From the NCBI GenBank assembly GCA_040007095.1, contig JBDTVS010000080.1, positions 1 through 19,230 on the forward strand: 19,230 bases of DNA, given 5' to 3'. This stretch comes from JBDTVS01 sp040007095. Lineage in GTDB: Bacteria > Acidobacteriota > Vicinamibacteria > Vicinamibacterales > CAVVIG01. The translations under genes and the position numbers were made by a program. A model generated the notes under the pieces. The model had not been told where the DNA came from, did no database searches, and saw nothing but the letters and a program-made list of their open reading frames with translations. Shown here piece after piece: positions 7,656 to 14,961 of this stretch; the first letter of the stretch is position 1; every line of letters begins with the position of its first letter.

Positions 7656-7856
7656 ATGTCGAAACCTTGGACCGCCACACGGGATCGATTGTTCTTGTAC
7701 TTCGCGGGCGCCTTCTGGGTCTTCGCCCTTCAGTGGGCCACGGTTGGCGTGTTGCACCTTCCCGTCGAGACCCGGCATTACCTGTATCTGCCGCGGCTGG
7801 GGGCCTTCCTGTTGATCATCGTCGGTATTGTCGACAAGAATCGACGAGCTCGCTAG
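7656..7856 (+). pseudogene. N-terminally truncated DUF5985 copy
   Basis: This 66-codon frame translates to TATRDRLFLYFAGAF at residues 6-20 and ends YLPRLGAFLLIIVGIVDKNRRAR. It aligns over its length with residues about 27-82 of the DUF5985 protein at 3697-3963. The first membrane segment and the FLRFW motif are missing; the five residues MSKPW replace them, and no hydrophobic stretch is found in any frame just upstream. No ribosome binding site is seen before the ATG. It is either a remnant or a two-helix derivative; the partner DUF5985 gene is absent here. Confidence 0.55.
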
Positions 7857-8508
7857 CGGAAGGCCACCCCTCCGCCACCGCGGGACGCGACCGCATCACC
7901 ATCGACCAGGTCGATGAAGTAGTGGTGGCGCGTTTCAGCCATAACCACCACCGTGGCAGTGCGCCTCGCGTCCCGGTGGACGGGTGAATGGCGTACCCAC
8001 CGGCGTCCGTGCATTGGAGACGTACCTCTGGCAACAAGGTGTGGCGGCCGCACGCGACGCCCGAGACGGATCCTTAACCGTACGCATTGGAAACAGGCTT
8101 CGCTTCCTCGCACCCTCACGAGTACCGAGGTACGGCGAGCGCTCGAGTTGACGCCGCCAGCGACGTCGGCGCGCGCGAGCAGGCGATCCTGGTGCTTCTG
8201 AGTACCGTGAGCATTTGAGGGAGGCGCTACGCCACTAGCCGGGACGCCCCGCCCGTGAGGCGGTCCTTCTCAGCGTGGACGGACCACTAGCCCGTGGCGA
8301 GGGCGACCTAGCTGTACTTTTCGAATGTGGACGTCTGCCTGGCATAACAGGCCGATTCGACAACACGACAGAAACCATGTGGCGGTGGCTGCGGACGGCC
8401 GCCGCTGCGGGCCAAGCTTCGGCGTCAAGCCCGATTCCCTGGCGGCGTGCTCCCGTTCTATCTACATGCGAGGCCACGCAGTCGTTCCACCGGCCGACGA
8501 TTCGCACA
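7857..8508. other. Long region without a recognisable gene
   Basis: These 650 bases between the DUF5985 fragment and the DUF6986 gene hold only short or low-quality frames. One plus-strand stretch near 8145-8218 reads VDAASDVGAREQAILVLLST and then stops; it could be a coding relic but matches no family I can name. No operator of the TTTGACC type and no clear terminator were seen. Confidence 0.45.
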
Positions 8509-9951
8509 CTACGGGCTTCGAGTCGACCCAGGCCTCCGTCGCTGCGCCACGATCGTCGGGAACGATTTGCTGTGCAGTTCAGTGAGCGTGAGCCCGGTCA
8601 TTGCGACCGTTTCCTCCTCTGTAAGCGCCCCGCAGTTCATGGCCCGCTCGAAGCGGATCAACAGACCCCGTCCCACCGCCGCATCGTGGTCAAACACGAT
8701 CCCGGAGAGCGTGGCTCTCCGGACCAAGTCCAACAACTGCGTGGACGCGACGTCGAGGTCCTCGAGAAAAAACGCATACACAGCAGCGTAGCGGGCGGGA
8801 AGTTGGGCGGGGTGCAGATCCCAGCCTTGATAGAAGCCCCCGACGTGCGAATGGCGCACATGGGCGGCCTGGAGCCGCCACGCGTGATGCACCGCGCGCC
8901 GATTGTCGTCGAGTTGGGCGGCCGTGAGCGTCTGATTTGGCGTCGGCCGATGTGGGCCCAGCGGAATCACGTTGGTGCTCCCGTCGGAGAGCCAGACACC
9001 CGTGCCCGCCAAGGTGACCTGCATGACGTGTTTCGCGAAGTCGCAAGCCGGATGGAGCATATTTTGATGGCGGGCGACAATGCCACACGCTGCCGCATAG
9101 TCGTGCGTTCCGAAATGCGCAGCGACGATGCGGCCCCGGCCCGCCTCGATCAGGCGCGGCAGGGCAACCGTGCCGTTGTCCGCGAAGATCGACTGAGGTG
9201 TTTCGATCATTATCTCCAAGCGCAGCGAGTCCGCGGGCAAGCCGCGCCAGTACTCGAACGCCTGACACGCCGCCGTGAGCGCCGCCACCTGTTCCGGCGA
9301 CGTGATTTTCGGCAGCGTGACGACAAAATTGGGCGGCAACACATTCCCGCTGCAATCGAGCAGCCGCGTGAGGAACAAATCGAATGTCCGGAGACTGCGG
9401 TGCTCGAGTTCCTCGTGGAGCGGCTTGATGCGAATGCCGATGCCGAGCGGCAAGACGCTCGCCTTCAAGGCCGCGGCCATCTCTTCCGCGGCGCTCCGCG
9501 CGAAGTGATCCTCTTCGACGTCAGGGCGGTTACCAAAGCCCTCCTCGAAATCGATGCGGTAATCCTCGATGGGCTCACGGCTCAACTTGTCCACGACGCG
9601 GGCGTAGATGCGTTGTGCGAGGCTGTGCTCGTAGCCGATCACGTCAGCCAACATGTGCGAGTCCGACCCGTACTGCTGCAGTGCCTGGAGCGCGATCGTG
9701 CCGAGCTTGTGGATCGTGTCCGCTTTGAACAGGTGCGCGCCGCCGTTGAAGGTGTGGACGGGCTGGCGTCGTGACGATTCACCGTGAAGACGGTTCGTGA
9801 CTCGGACGTTTTCTTTCCCGAGCGCCCCCAGAAAAGTCGTAAACCCCCTGACGGGAATCGTCGTCTCATCCATGGCGCTGGAGTATACCGGGATTTCTAG
9901 TTGAGGTCCCGTGACATCCGCGCGAGGTGACTCTGTGGTGTCGAACTTCAT
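8509..9951 (-). CDS. DUF6986 family protein, CitE/HpcH-like aldolase-lyase fold
   Basis: The 480-aa protein resembles the DUF6986 family, often labelled aldolase or phosphoenolpyruvate kinase without firm proof. It shows TIM-barrel motifs of the HpcH/HpaI-CitE superfamily: YRIDFEEGFGNRPD (131-144), RIKP (174-177), TLPKI (212-216) and EIMIETPQSI (246-255). In related enzymes such Arg, Glu and Asp residues bind Mg2+ and an oxoacid or CoA-linked acid. The substrate cannot be told here. The start at 9951 is supported by GGGAGGG a few bases upstream; a later Met at residue 27 has no such site. No flanking metabolic gene points to a pathway, and the gene stands alone. A long plus-strand frame covering the same bases (8275-9774) is an antisense shadow. 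Confidence 0.72.
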   Translation of the reverse strand: MKFDTTESPRADVTGPQLEIPVYSSAMDETTIPVRGFTTFLGALGKENVRVTNRLHGESSRRQPVHTFNGGAHLFKADTIHKLGTIALQALQQYGSDSHMLADVIGYEHSLAQRIYARVVDKLSREPIEDYRIDFEEGFGNRPDVEEDHFARSAAEEMAAALKASVLPLGIGIRIKPLHEELEHRSLRTFDLFLTRLLDCSGNVLPPNFVVTLPKITSPEQVAALTAACQAFEYWRGLPADSLRLEIMIETPQSIFADNGTVALPRLIEAGRGRIVAAHFGTHDYAAACGIVARHQNMLHPACDFAKHVMQVTLAGTGVWLSDGSTNVIPLGPHRPTPNQTLTAAQLDDNRRAVHHAWRLQAAHVRHSHVGGFYQGWDLHPAQLPARYAAVYAFFLEDLDVASTQLLDLVRRATLSGIVFDHDAAVGRGLLIRFERAMNCGALTEEETVAMTGLTLTELHSKSFPTIVAQRRRPGSTRSP

Positions 9952-10291
9952 GTTGCCCTCCCATGGACTCCTCGTTGGTGTGGTCGCAAATCAGGCGGCC
10001 GAGCTCGTGGCCTCGCCCACCAGCGATGCGTCAACGGGCCCAAAGCCCGAACAATCGAGAAGAAGCCGAAAGCGGCCTCGAACTGCACGCGCGAGGCCCC
10101 AATGGTGTCGCGAAATATCGTGAGTCAGTGTCAGTGCTTTTCGCTATTCCCAGGATCGCGCGATTTCTCCAAACCCATTGGTTCAGGCGTCAAGACTGGA
10201 CCGTTCTATGCAGGGCTGCAGTACGTATAACGCCACCGCGCCATGGCCCGCGGGCACGTCATTGCGGCAGGTGGCGACACAGGAGTTGGCG
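9952..10291. other. Intergenic region upstream of DUF6986 and a 50-aa protein gene
   Basis: This 340-base divergent spacer has no convincing gene. It contains TCGCGAAAT at 10109-10117, which equals one arm of the palindromic repeat at 11463-11510, but without a partner arm. No strong promoter was identified. Confidence 0.4.
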
Positions 10292-10444
10292 ATGATCCAC
10301 CTACCTTCGTTTAACATCGCGGACCTCTTCTCTGGCGTAAGCGAGTCACAGCAGGTGATCGACGTTTTCAGCTTCATCGGGCTCGCTGGGCTGGTGGTGG
10401 GCGCGGTCGGGCTGGCCCTGTTTCTGGCGCTCGCCGCCGTGTGA
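10292..10444 (+). CDS. Small membrane protein (50 aa), unknown function
   Basis: The 50 residues begin MIHLPSFNIADLFSGVSES and end in one long hydrophobic segment (about 26-50, FSFIGLAGLVVGAVGLALFLALAAV). The segment has glycine spacing typical of packed helices and no cytoplasmic tail. AGGAG (10281-10285) lies 6 bases before the ATG, which supports this start over the longer frame from 10178. It is convergent with the Rieske gene, and a hairpin lies between the two. I recognise no family. The soluble-looking amphipathic N terminus could be a membrane-associated helix. Confidence 0.5.
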   Translation: MIHLPSFNIADLFSGVSESQQVIDVFSFIGLAGLVVGAVGLALFLALAAV

Positions 10445-10517
10445 TCGCCAGCACTCGGCGCGCGGCATCGACTCTCGAAGTCCGCCAGGGGCCGACAACC
10501 TTGACACGCAGGCCATT

Positions 10518-10549
10518 CGTCATTTCGCACCAACGTGCGCGAAACGACG
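10518..10549. terminator. Imperfect hairpin between convergent genes
   Basis: CGTCATTTCGCAC (10518-10530) pairs with GTGCG (10535-10539) and AAACGACG (10542-10549) around a 4-base loop, with a 2-base bulge and one mismatch. It lies between the ends of the 50-aa protein gene and the Rieske gene and could stop transcription both ways. Its left arm CGTCATTTCGC also occurs in both units of the tandem repeat at 11455-11510, so it may instead be another copy of that element. Confidence 0.45.
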
Positions 10550-10708
10550 GACCTAGACGAGTGGCGGGCGAACGGGAACGAATCTCTTCGTCGGCGCATG
10601 ATCTCAGGGCGGACTCCGTCGACCAACCTGAGCATCGCGGCGCTGCGTTGACAATGACGACACGCAATCCAGACGGGGTTCCGCGTCCGCGCGAACTCGT
10701 GGTGGCTC

Positions 10709-11266
10709 TCAGGCTTTCAGAAACGCGCTCGGATCCGCCCATTGGCCCAGTTCGAACTGAAACTTTCGGCTCTTGTCAATCAGCAGCTGTCCATCGTCGG
10801 CCAGCGAGATCGCCGCCCGCTCCAGGGGCCGTGGTGCGGGTCCCTCGAAATTGATGCCGGTCAGCCGAAACCCGCTGCCGTGACAGGGGCATTTGAACTT
10901 CATTTCAGCCGACAAGTAGTTCGGTGTGCACCCCAGATGCGTGCACACGGCAATCAACGCGTAGAAGCCCGGCACCTCTTGGACCTGGTCCTCGAGCGTG
11001 CGCACGACCCAGACGCCGTATCGGTCCTTCCAACGCTCATCAACGCCGGTCCCGTACTCCCTTGGAAAGCCAGCCTTGAACTGTTGGGGCGGCTCATCGA
11101 GGACGTTCGGAAACATCATGCGTCCGCTCGACGCGAGCGCCACAAGGGAGGCCGCGCTGAACGCGCCCCACGCCAACTCGATCCACTGGCGGCGCGAAAG
11201 GAGGGGCGACGCATCGTCCTTCCTATCGGCGTGACCGGTCTGAACGATGTGCTTGAGCCGTGCCAT
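10709..11266 (-). CDS. Rieske [2Fe-2S] protein with Tat-type signal anchor (QcrA/PetC-like)
   Basis: The 185-aa protein has a twin-arginine motif SRRQW (24-28) followed by a hydrophobic segment (about 31-48) that would act as a membrane anchor after Tat export. The Rieske domain carries CTHLGC (108-113) and CPCHGSG (126-132). C108, H110, C126 and H129 are the expected cluster ligands, and C113 with C128 the expected disulfide. The disulfide pattern marks the high-potential quinol oxidase type found in cytochrome bc1/b6f complexes rather than dioxygenase ferredoxins. The start at 11266 is preceded by GAAGGAAG. No cytochrome b or c gene is adjacent, so it is an orphan Rieske subunit here. Two tandem palindromes lie about 190-245 bases upstream. 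Confidence 0.9.
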   Translation of the reverse strand: MARLKHIVQTGHADRKDDASPLLSRRQWIELAWGAFSAASLVALASSGRMMFPNVLDEPPQQFKAGFPREYGTGVDERWKDRYGVWVVRTLEDQVQEVPGFYALIAVCTHLGCTPNYLSAEMKFKCPCHGSGFRLTGINFEGPAPRPLERAAISLADDGQLLIDKSRKFQFELGQWADPSAFLKA

Positions 11267-11454
11267 GCGATGCTTCCTTCGCCTCGATAGAAAGCAAGAT
11301 CCGTGCAACTTGCGCAGGACATCCGTCCGTCTTGCCTCTGGCACACCGCCTGGCCGTCCCGTATGGGGGTTTCCGCTGAGAACGCTCGTCCCTGATTGCC
11401 GAGTCCGACATGCGAGCCACGCCGGCGCCGCGACTCGCGACATTCCGAGATGCG

Positions 11455-11510
11455 CTCGCGTCATTTCGCGATCTCGCGAAATCTCGCGTCATTTCGCGAT
11501 CTCGCGAAAT
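11455..11510. repeat. Perfect 28-bp tandem repeat, each unit holding a palindrome
   Basis: Unit 1 (11455-11482) and unit 2 (11483-11510) are identical and begin CTCGCGTCATTTCGCG. Each contains arms ATTTCGCGA and TCGCGAAAT separated by TC, at 11463-11482 and 11491-11510, so palindrome centres are 28 bp apart, close to but short of three helical turns. A degenerate relative precedes them (CGACTCGCGACATTCCGAGATG, about 11431-11452). It sits between the Rieske gene (-) and the + strand genes from 11573. This could be a double operator or a small mobile palindromic repeat. Confidence 0.8.
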
Positions 11511-11572
11511 GTTGTCAGGCGCACGCGTCGGCAGATCGCTGCCCGATGTGGACCTCGCGATGACCGCCAGCG

Positions 11573-11869
11573 GTGAAGGGGTCGGCCGAGTTCGACAAGA
11601 TCATGGCGGCTGGTCTTGCCGCCGCCGGCATGGCGAGCGCTGGCTGGAGCAGTCTTGAGGAAGTCACACCTGATGCCTGGACGCCGGATGCCGCCGACCG
11701 TCCTGCCCGCTCATCACACGCCCGGCACAAAGACCGTGTGCGGCTCGTCTGCTATTCCTTCGACCCCGACGTCCTGCCGTTCCTGGTGATCCGGCGTGGC
11801 GGTTCCAGGCACTTGGCTCATCGGTCGCCGCAGCACAACTCGCTTCGGATCGATCCGCTTGCGATCTGA
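11573..11869 (+). CDS. Doubtful hypothetical protein upstream of the diadenylate cyclase
   Basis: A frame of 98 codons opens with GTG and ends 11-14 bases before the cyclase gene. The translation (EFDKIMAAGLAAAGMASAGW near the N terminus, VRLVCYSFDPDVLPFLVIRRGG later) matches no family I know, has no membrane segment, and becomes basic and low in order at the end. The start has no clear ribosome binding site. Its position right before the cyclase is the only reason to list it; it may be leader sequence. Confidence 0.2.
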   Translation: MKGSAEFDKIMAAGLAAAGMASAGWSSLEEVTPDAWTPDAADRPARSSHARHKDRVRLVCYSFDPDVLPFLVIRRGGSRHLAHRSPQHNSLRIDPLAI

Positions 11870-11883
11870 GCGATCATGAGGTG

Positions 11884-13035
11884 ATGGGCGTTCTCCGATG
11901 GCAGAGCGTTGCCGACTTCTCCGTGTTGGCGGTCGCCATCTATCTTCTGCTGCGGTGGGGCCGCGAAGCGCGCGCGCTCCGACTGGCGCTGAGCATTCTG
12001 GGGCTCCGCCTCGGCGCACTGGTCGCCCGGCAGCTTGGCCTCCTGATCACGGGCTGGATTCTCGACACGGCCACACTCGTGGCACTCGTGGCGCTCGTCG
12101 TCGTCTTCCAACCCGAACTACGCCGCCTGCTGATGCGTATCGACCCGTGGCATCACGCTCGACGTGAGCCTGGCCTCTCGGCGGCCGCGGCGGTCAGCGC
12201 GGCTGCGTGGTGCCTGGCGCGGAACCGGTGCGGTGCGCTCATCGTCATTGTCCGCAAAGATCTAATCGACGAGCTGGTCACGACTGGCGTGCGCCTGCGG
12301 GGAATCGTGTCGGCCGAAATTCTCGAGGCGGTCTTTCAGAAGGGCTCGGCCGTTCACGACGGCGCGGCCGTTATCGAAGGCGGCCTGATCTCACGAGTGG
12401 GTGTGGTCCTCCCGCTCACGCAGCGCGGCAACGTGCCCGAGCACTACGGCACGCGCCATCGCGCTGCGATGGGACTGGCGGAGCGGTCCGACGCGCTCGT
12501 CGTCGCGGTGTCTGAAGAGCGGGGCGAAGTGACGCTGGTGCACGGCGGTCAGCTCCGCCTCATGGCCGACGAGACCGATCTCGCCGCTGCGCTCGACGAC
12601 CTCGCGGCGCGCCCCGACGACGGAAGCGAGGGCGGGCGATGGCCGCTGCGTCCGGCGGAGTTCAAGCTCCAGGCGGCGGCGTTGATCCTGTCTGCGCTGG
12701 TCTGGACCCTGACCTTTCTTTTTCCGGGATCGTCCGTGCGCGTGCGAGCGGTGCCCGTGGAATTCACCCATGTCCCGCCCGGCCTCACCGTCGTCTCTCA
12801 GTCGCAGGAGACGGTCAATGTGTGGCTGCGGGGAAGCGATTTCATCTTCGACTCAGTCAACCTCGAAGCGCTCGCCGCCGCCTGCGATCTGTCGGCGGCA
12901 CGGGCTGGCCAGAATGACGTCCCCCTGCACACCGACGCGCTCGAGTTGCCGTTCGGACTCAAAGTGGAAGCGATCGCGCCACGGCAGATCAACGTGCGCC
13001 TGGCGGCGAACACGCCGCCTACCCCTGCACGGTAG
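11884..13035 (+). CDS. Diadenylate cyclase (DAC domain) fused to a YbbR domain: CdaA-CdaR fusion
   Basis: The 383-aa protein joins parts usually encoded by two neighbouring genes. Residues about 10-75 form the membrane segments of a CdaA-type cyclase, ending in the conserved FQPELRR (75-81). Residues about 100-240 are the DAC domain with VHDGAAVI (157-164) and GTRHRAAMG (189-197); the DGA and RHR motifs bind ATP and are needed for c-di-AMP synthesis, so the enzyme should be active. A further membrane segment (about 263-281) leads to one YbbR-like domain (about 283-373) outside the membrane. In Firmicutes CdaR carries several YbbR repeats and modulates CdaA; here one repeat is in cis. The start is ATG 11884 or the adjoining GTG 11881; ribosome binding signals are weak for both. 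A PgpH-like hydrolase is at 243-1556. Confidence 0.88.
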   Translation: MGVLRWQSVADFSVLAVAIYLLLRWGREARALRLALSILGLRLGALVARQLGLLITGWILDTATLVALVALVVVFQPELRRLLMRIDPWHHARREPGLSAAAAVSAAAWCLARNRCGALIVIVRKDLIDELVTTGVRLRGIVSAEILEAVFQKGSAVHDGAAVIEGGLISRVGVVLPLTQRGNVPEHYGTRHRAAMGLAERSDALVVAVSEERGEVTLVHGGQLRLMADETDLAAALDDLAARPDDGSEGGRWPLRPAEFKLQAAALILSALVWTLTFLFPGSSVRVRAVPVEFTHVPPGLTVVSQSQETVNVWLRGSDFIFDSVNLEALAAACDLSAARAGQNDVPLHTDALELPFGLKVEAIAPRQINVRLAANTPPTPAR

Positions 13036-13460
13036 GACCCAGCTCATTGGCGACACCGCCAGTTCCGCACAGGCGACGGTGAGCACTCTGACGGGGCCCC
13101 GTTGCCTTCAGAAGCCTTCCACGCAACCGGGGTCATCACGACTCCTACGGACTTGGCTCACACTGGTGCTCGCGCCCGGCGCGCGCCACAACAATGTGAC
13201 CTCAAACTACATTATTGTCCTGAACGAGGGACGAGAGGGTTTTGCGAATCGTCCCAATGACCGAGAACATCGCCCCGGAGGCTTCGCACGCATCTTGCTT
13301 CTATCGGTAGTGCCCTGAGCGCGAAGGACCTGATGCCAGGAACGCGAGGTCGTGCGCATCAGATGGGTTCGGCGACCCACGGGCGCGTTGCACCTACGAT
13401 GCCTGCGTCTCAGGAACAGGTCACTCCCTCGAAGCACGTCAGAAACTGGAGGTCTAAACA
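13036..13460. other. Intergenic region before the receiver gene
   Basis: About 425 bases without a convincing gene. It includes an operator-like site at 13192-13209, about 250 bases before the receiver start, and the ribosome binding site GGAGGT for that gene at 13448-13453. No other structure was recognised. Confidence 0.45.
13192..13209 (+). promoter_or_regulatory. Variant TTTGACCTCAAA operator
   Basis: TGTGACCTCAAA (13195-13206) matches the window consensus at 11 of 12 positions. The flanks ACAAT (13191-13195) and ATTGT (13214-13218) are also complementary. TTGACC is replaced by GTGACC, and no good -10 is found at the usual distance, so a promoter is less certain than at the other sites. 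The nearest downstream gene is the receiver at 13461. Confidence 0.5.
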
Positions 13461-13847
13461 TTGGCGCTGCGCGTCCTGGTGATCGACGACGACGCTGGCA
13501 TTCGCGACGTGTTACGGATGACGCTGACGTACGACGGCTACCAGATCGTCGGCGCGGCGACGGGCCACGACGGCCTTGCGCTCGCGGATCGGGATCCACC
13601 CGACCTGGTGCTCCTAGACGTGGAGATGCCTGGCATGGGTGGCCTCGACGTGCTCAGCCGCCTCCACGCGGCGCATGAAAAGTTGCCAGTCGTGATGATG
13701 TCGGCGCATGGCTCGACCGTAGTCGCTGCCGCCGCGAGAGCGGCCGGCGCCGTCGATTTTCTCGAGAAACCATTTGAGAGCACGGACCGTCTCCGGACCA
13801 CGATTCACGACGCGATCGAGCACGCGGCACTCGCATCAGAGTCCTGA
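13461..13847 (+). CDS. Stand-alone response-regulator receiver domain
   Basis: The 128-aa protein is a complete CheY-like receiver without an output domain. Acidic pocket residues DDD (9-11), the phospho-acceptor D53 in LLDVEMPG, S81 in MMSAHG and K103 in LEKPF are all present, so it should be phosphorylated by a histidine kinase. The starting TTG is chosen because GGAGGT lies 7 bases before it and the frame then begins right at the first beta strand. The sequence, especially DFLEKPF, resembles the receivers of NtrX/NtrC-type regulators, so it may be a shortened relative acting by protein contact. No kinase gene is nearby. No DNA-binding domain follows; the downstream region is without a gene. 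Confidence 0.88.
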   Translation: MALRVLVIDDDAGIRDVLRMTLTYDGYQIVGAATGHDGLALADRDPPDLVLLDVEMPGMGGLDVLSRLHAAHEKLPVVMMSAHGSTVVAAAARAAGAVDFLEKPFESTDRLRTTIHDAIEHAALASES

Positions 13848-14358
13848 CCAGATGGTTTTGCCCCCCGCAACCAGCCCCTTCGCTACTACCGCCTGAACTC
13901 GACAAACAGCTTCGGCGTACGCTCCCGAACTCGCTTCGACGAGGGGGAACGCGTCGCTCGCCGTTTGGTGCAGGAAAGCTGGCGCTCTCGCTATTGCGCG
14001 ACATCTCCGATTCTCTCTGGGTATTCGGAGTTGACGACGACGGGCCGATCGGGGGAGCGCAGCTGGCGATGAGGACGCCACCAACGTCGAAATTGAGAAC
14101 CGCCTCGCTAACTTCACGCCCCGGCCTGGTCAATGCGGACAGCGATCATTCCGACGATGCCCATCGTCTCATCGACAACCTCCTCCGGCCGGAACACCAA
14201 TCGAACGGGCGGTCGCGCCCGTCGGCCCGGCGACGGTTTCAGGCGTCTGGGCGCGGCCCATCTGATCCGGAAGATTGAACGACCCTGGCCATCGAGTCCG
14301 GCACCAGTGATTATAGTTTGAGCTTGCCACGCCCGATCCGGGCTCGCCCGGCAGGTTC
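13848..14358. other. Region without a recognisable gene after the receiver
   Basis: About 510 bases. A plus-strand stretch near 13935-14000 reads FDEGERVARRLVQESWRSRY and looks coding-like, but stops appear soon after and no family is recognised; it may be a relic of a longer gene. No AAA+ or DNA-binding domain that could extend the receiver is present in any frame. A half-operator occurs at 14310-14323. Confidence 0.4.
14310..14323 (+). promoter_or_regulatory. Half-site of the TTTGA operator
   Basis: ATTATAGTTTG (14310-14320) is identical over 11 bases to the left part of the otsAB operator (6765-6775) and continues with A. The right half is degenerate (CTTGCC). It lies about 40 bases before the GTG of the unknown protein at 14359. 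Confidence 0.35.
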
Positions 14359-14736
14359 GTGGCCGCCTTGTTCTTTCAGCACGAGCAACTGCTCGTGGTC
14401 GCCGGACACCACCCGACGCCCTCAGTGATTCAACAGCGGCTCGAACAGAAACAGTTTGCCGATGTGTACGAGGAACTCTCCGTGGAGTGCGTTCCCGATG
14501 GCAAGCTTTTCTTCCACGACCTCCAGGCCGACGGACTCCACGCCGGCAGCGGCGCGTCGATGGACATCATGTACGAACAAGGGGTCAAGCGGACGATCTT
14601 CGACGGCAACTGGCGCGAGCACAAGACGACCGAAGCGGCCTATCTGGAGCAGCTCACTCGGGCCGACGTCGCCTACAGCGGCGTGCTGACACTGCTGATC
14701 GATGCGCTGAAGACCATGCCGGCGGCCCAACCCTAG
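14359..14736 (+). CDS. Hypothetical soluble protein (125 aa)
   Basis: The translation is protein-like but matches no family I can name. It has no signal peptide or membrane segment, a single Cys (residue 44), and several His and acidic residues: VVAGHHPTPSVIQQRLEQ near residues 13-30, ECVPDGKLFFHDLQADGLHAG around 43-63, and a Leu-rich helical C terminus (YSGVLTLLIDALKTM). It begins with GTG; AGG three bases upstream is too close to be a good ribosome binding site, so the true start is uncertain and the N terminus may be incomplete. A half-operator lies about 40 bases upstream and a terminator-like hairpin about 80 bases downstream, which supports a single-gene unit. Confidence 0.55.
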   Translation: MAALFFQHEQLLVVAGHHPTPSVIQQRLEQKQFADVYEELSVECVPDGKLFFHDLQADGLHAGSGASMDIMYEQGVKRTIFDGNWREHKTTEAAYLEQLTRADVAYSGVLTLLIDALKTMPAAQP

Positions 14737-14814
14737 TACCGGACCCGGCCGGACGGAGACGAACGGTTCATCGCCACCAATGGTCGCACGACCGCGACGA
14801 GGGCGATCATGGGA

Positions 14815-14838
14815 CCGGGGCTCAGCCATGAGCCCCGG
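14815..14838 (+). terminator. Strong hairpin between the unknown protein and the GT-C-like gene
   Basis: CCGGGGCTCA (14815-14824) and TGAGCCCCGG (14829-14838) are perfect complements around the loop GCCA. There is no long T tract. It separates the upstream gene from the operator-promoter at 14904 and very probably ends transcription. Confidence 0.6.
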
Positions 14839-14903
14839 GTCGCCTGCCGCTCATCTCTCCCACCCCCGCCTGAGGCCGGGCCAGAGCCGAGCGGCGCACC
14901 ATG

Positions 14904-14937
14904 CAGTTTGACCTCAAACTGGTTCCGGGTGTAAGCT
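14904..14937 (+). promoter_or_regulatory. Perfect-arm TTTGACCTCAAA operator with promoter
   Basis: CAGTTTGA and TCAAACTG are perfect 8-bp arms around CC (14904-14921), the most symmetrical + strand copy. TTGACC (14908-14913) fits a -35 box, and TAAGCT (14932-14937) is a weak -10 after 18 bases. The GT-C-like gene starts at 14962, so the leader would be very short. Confidence 0.65.
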
Positions 14938-14961
14938 CCGGCACTTGGCTGATCAGACTGC

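Noticed and set aside
8275..9774. Long open frame of 499 codons on the plus strand
   Set aside because: It is antisense to the DUF6986 gene, rich in Arg, Asp and Val from reversed codons, and shows no motif. The minus-strand gene has a good ribosome binding site and family motifs.
13848..14358. Possible AAA+ or DNA-binding extension of the receiver protein
   Set aside because: No frame after 13847 shows Walker motifs or a helix-turn-helix, so the receiver is treated as complete and stand-alone.
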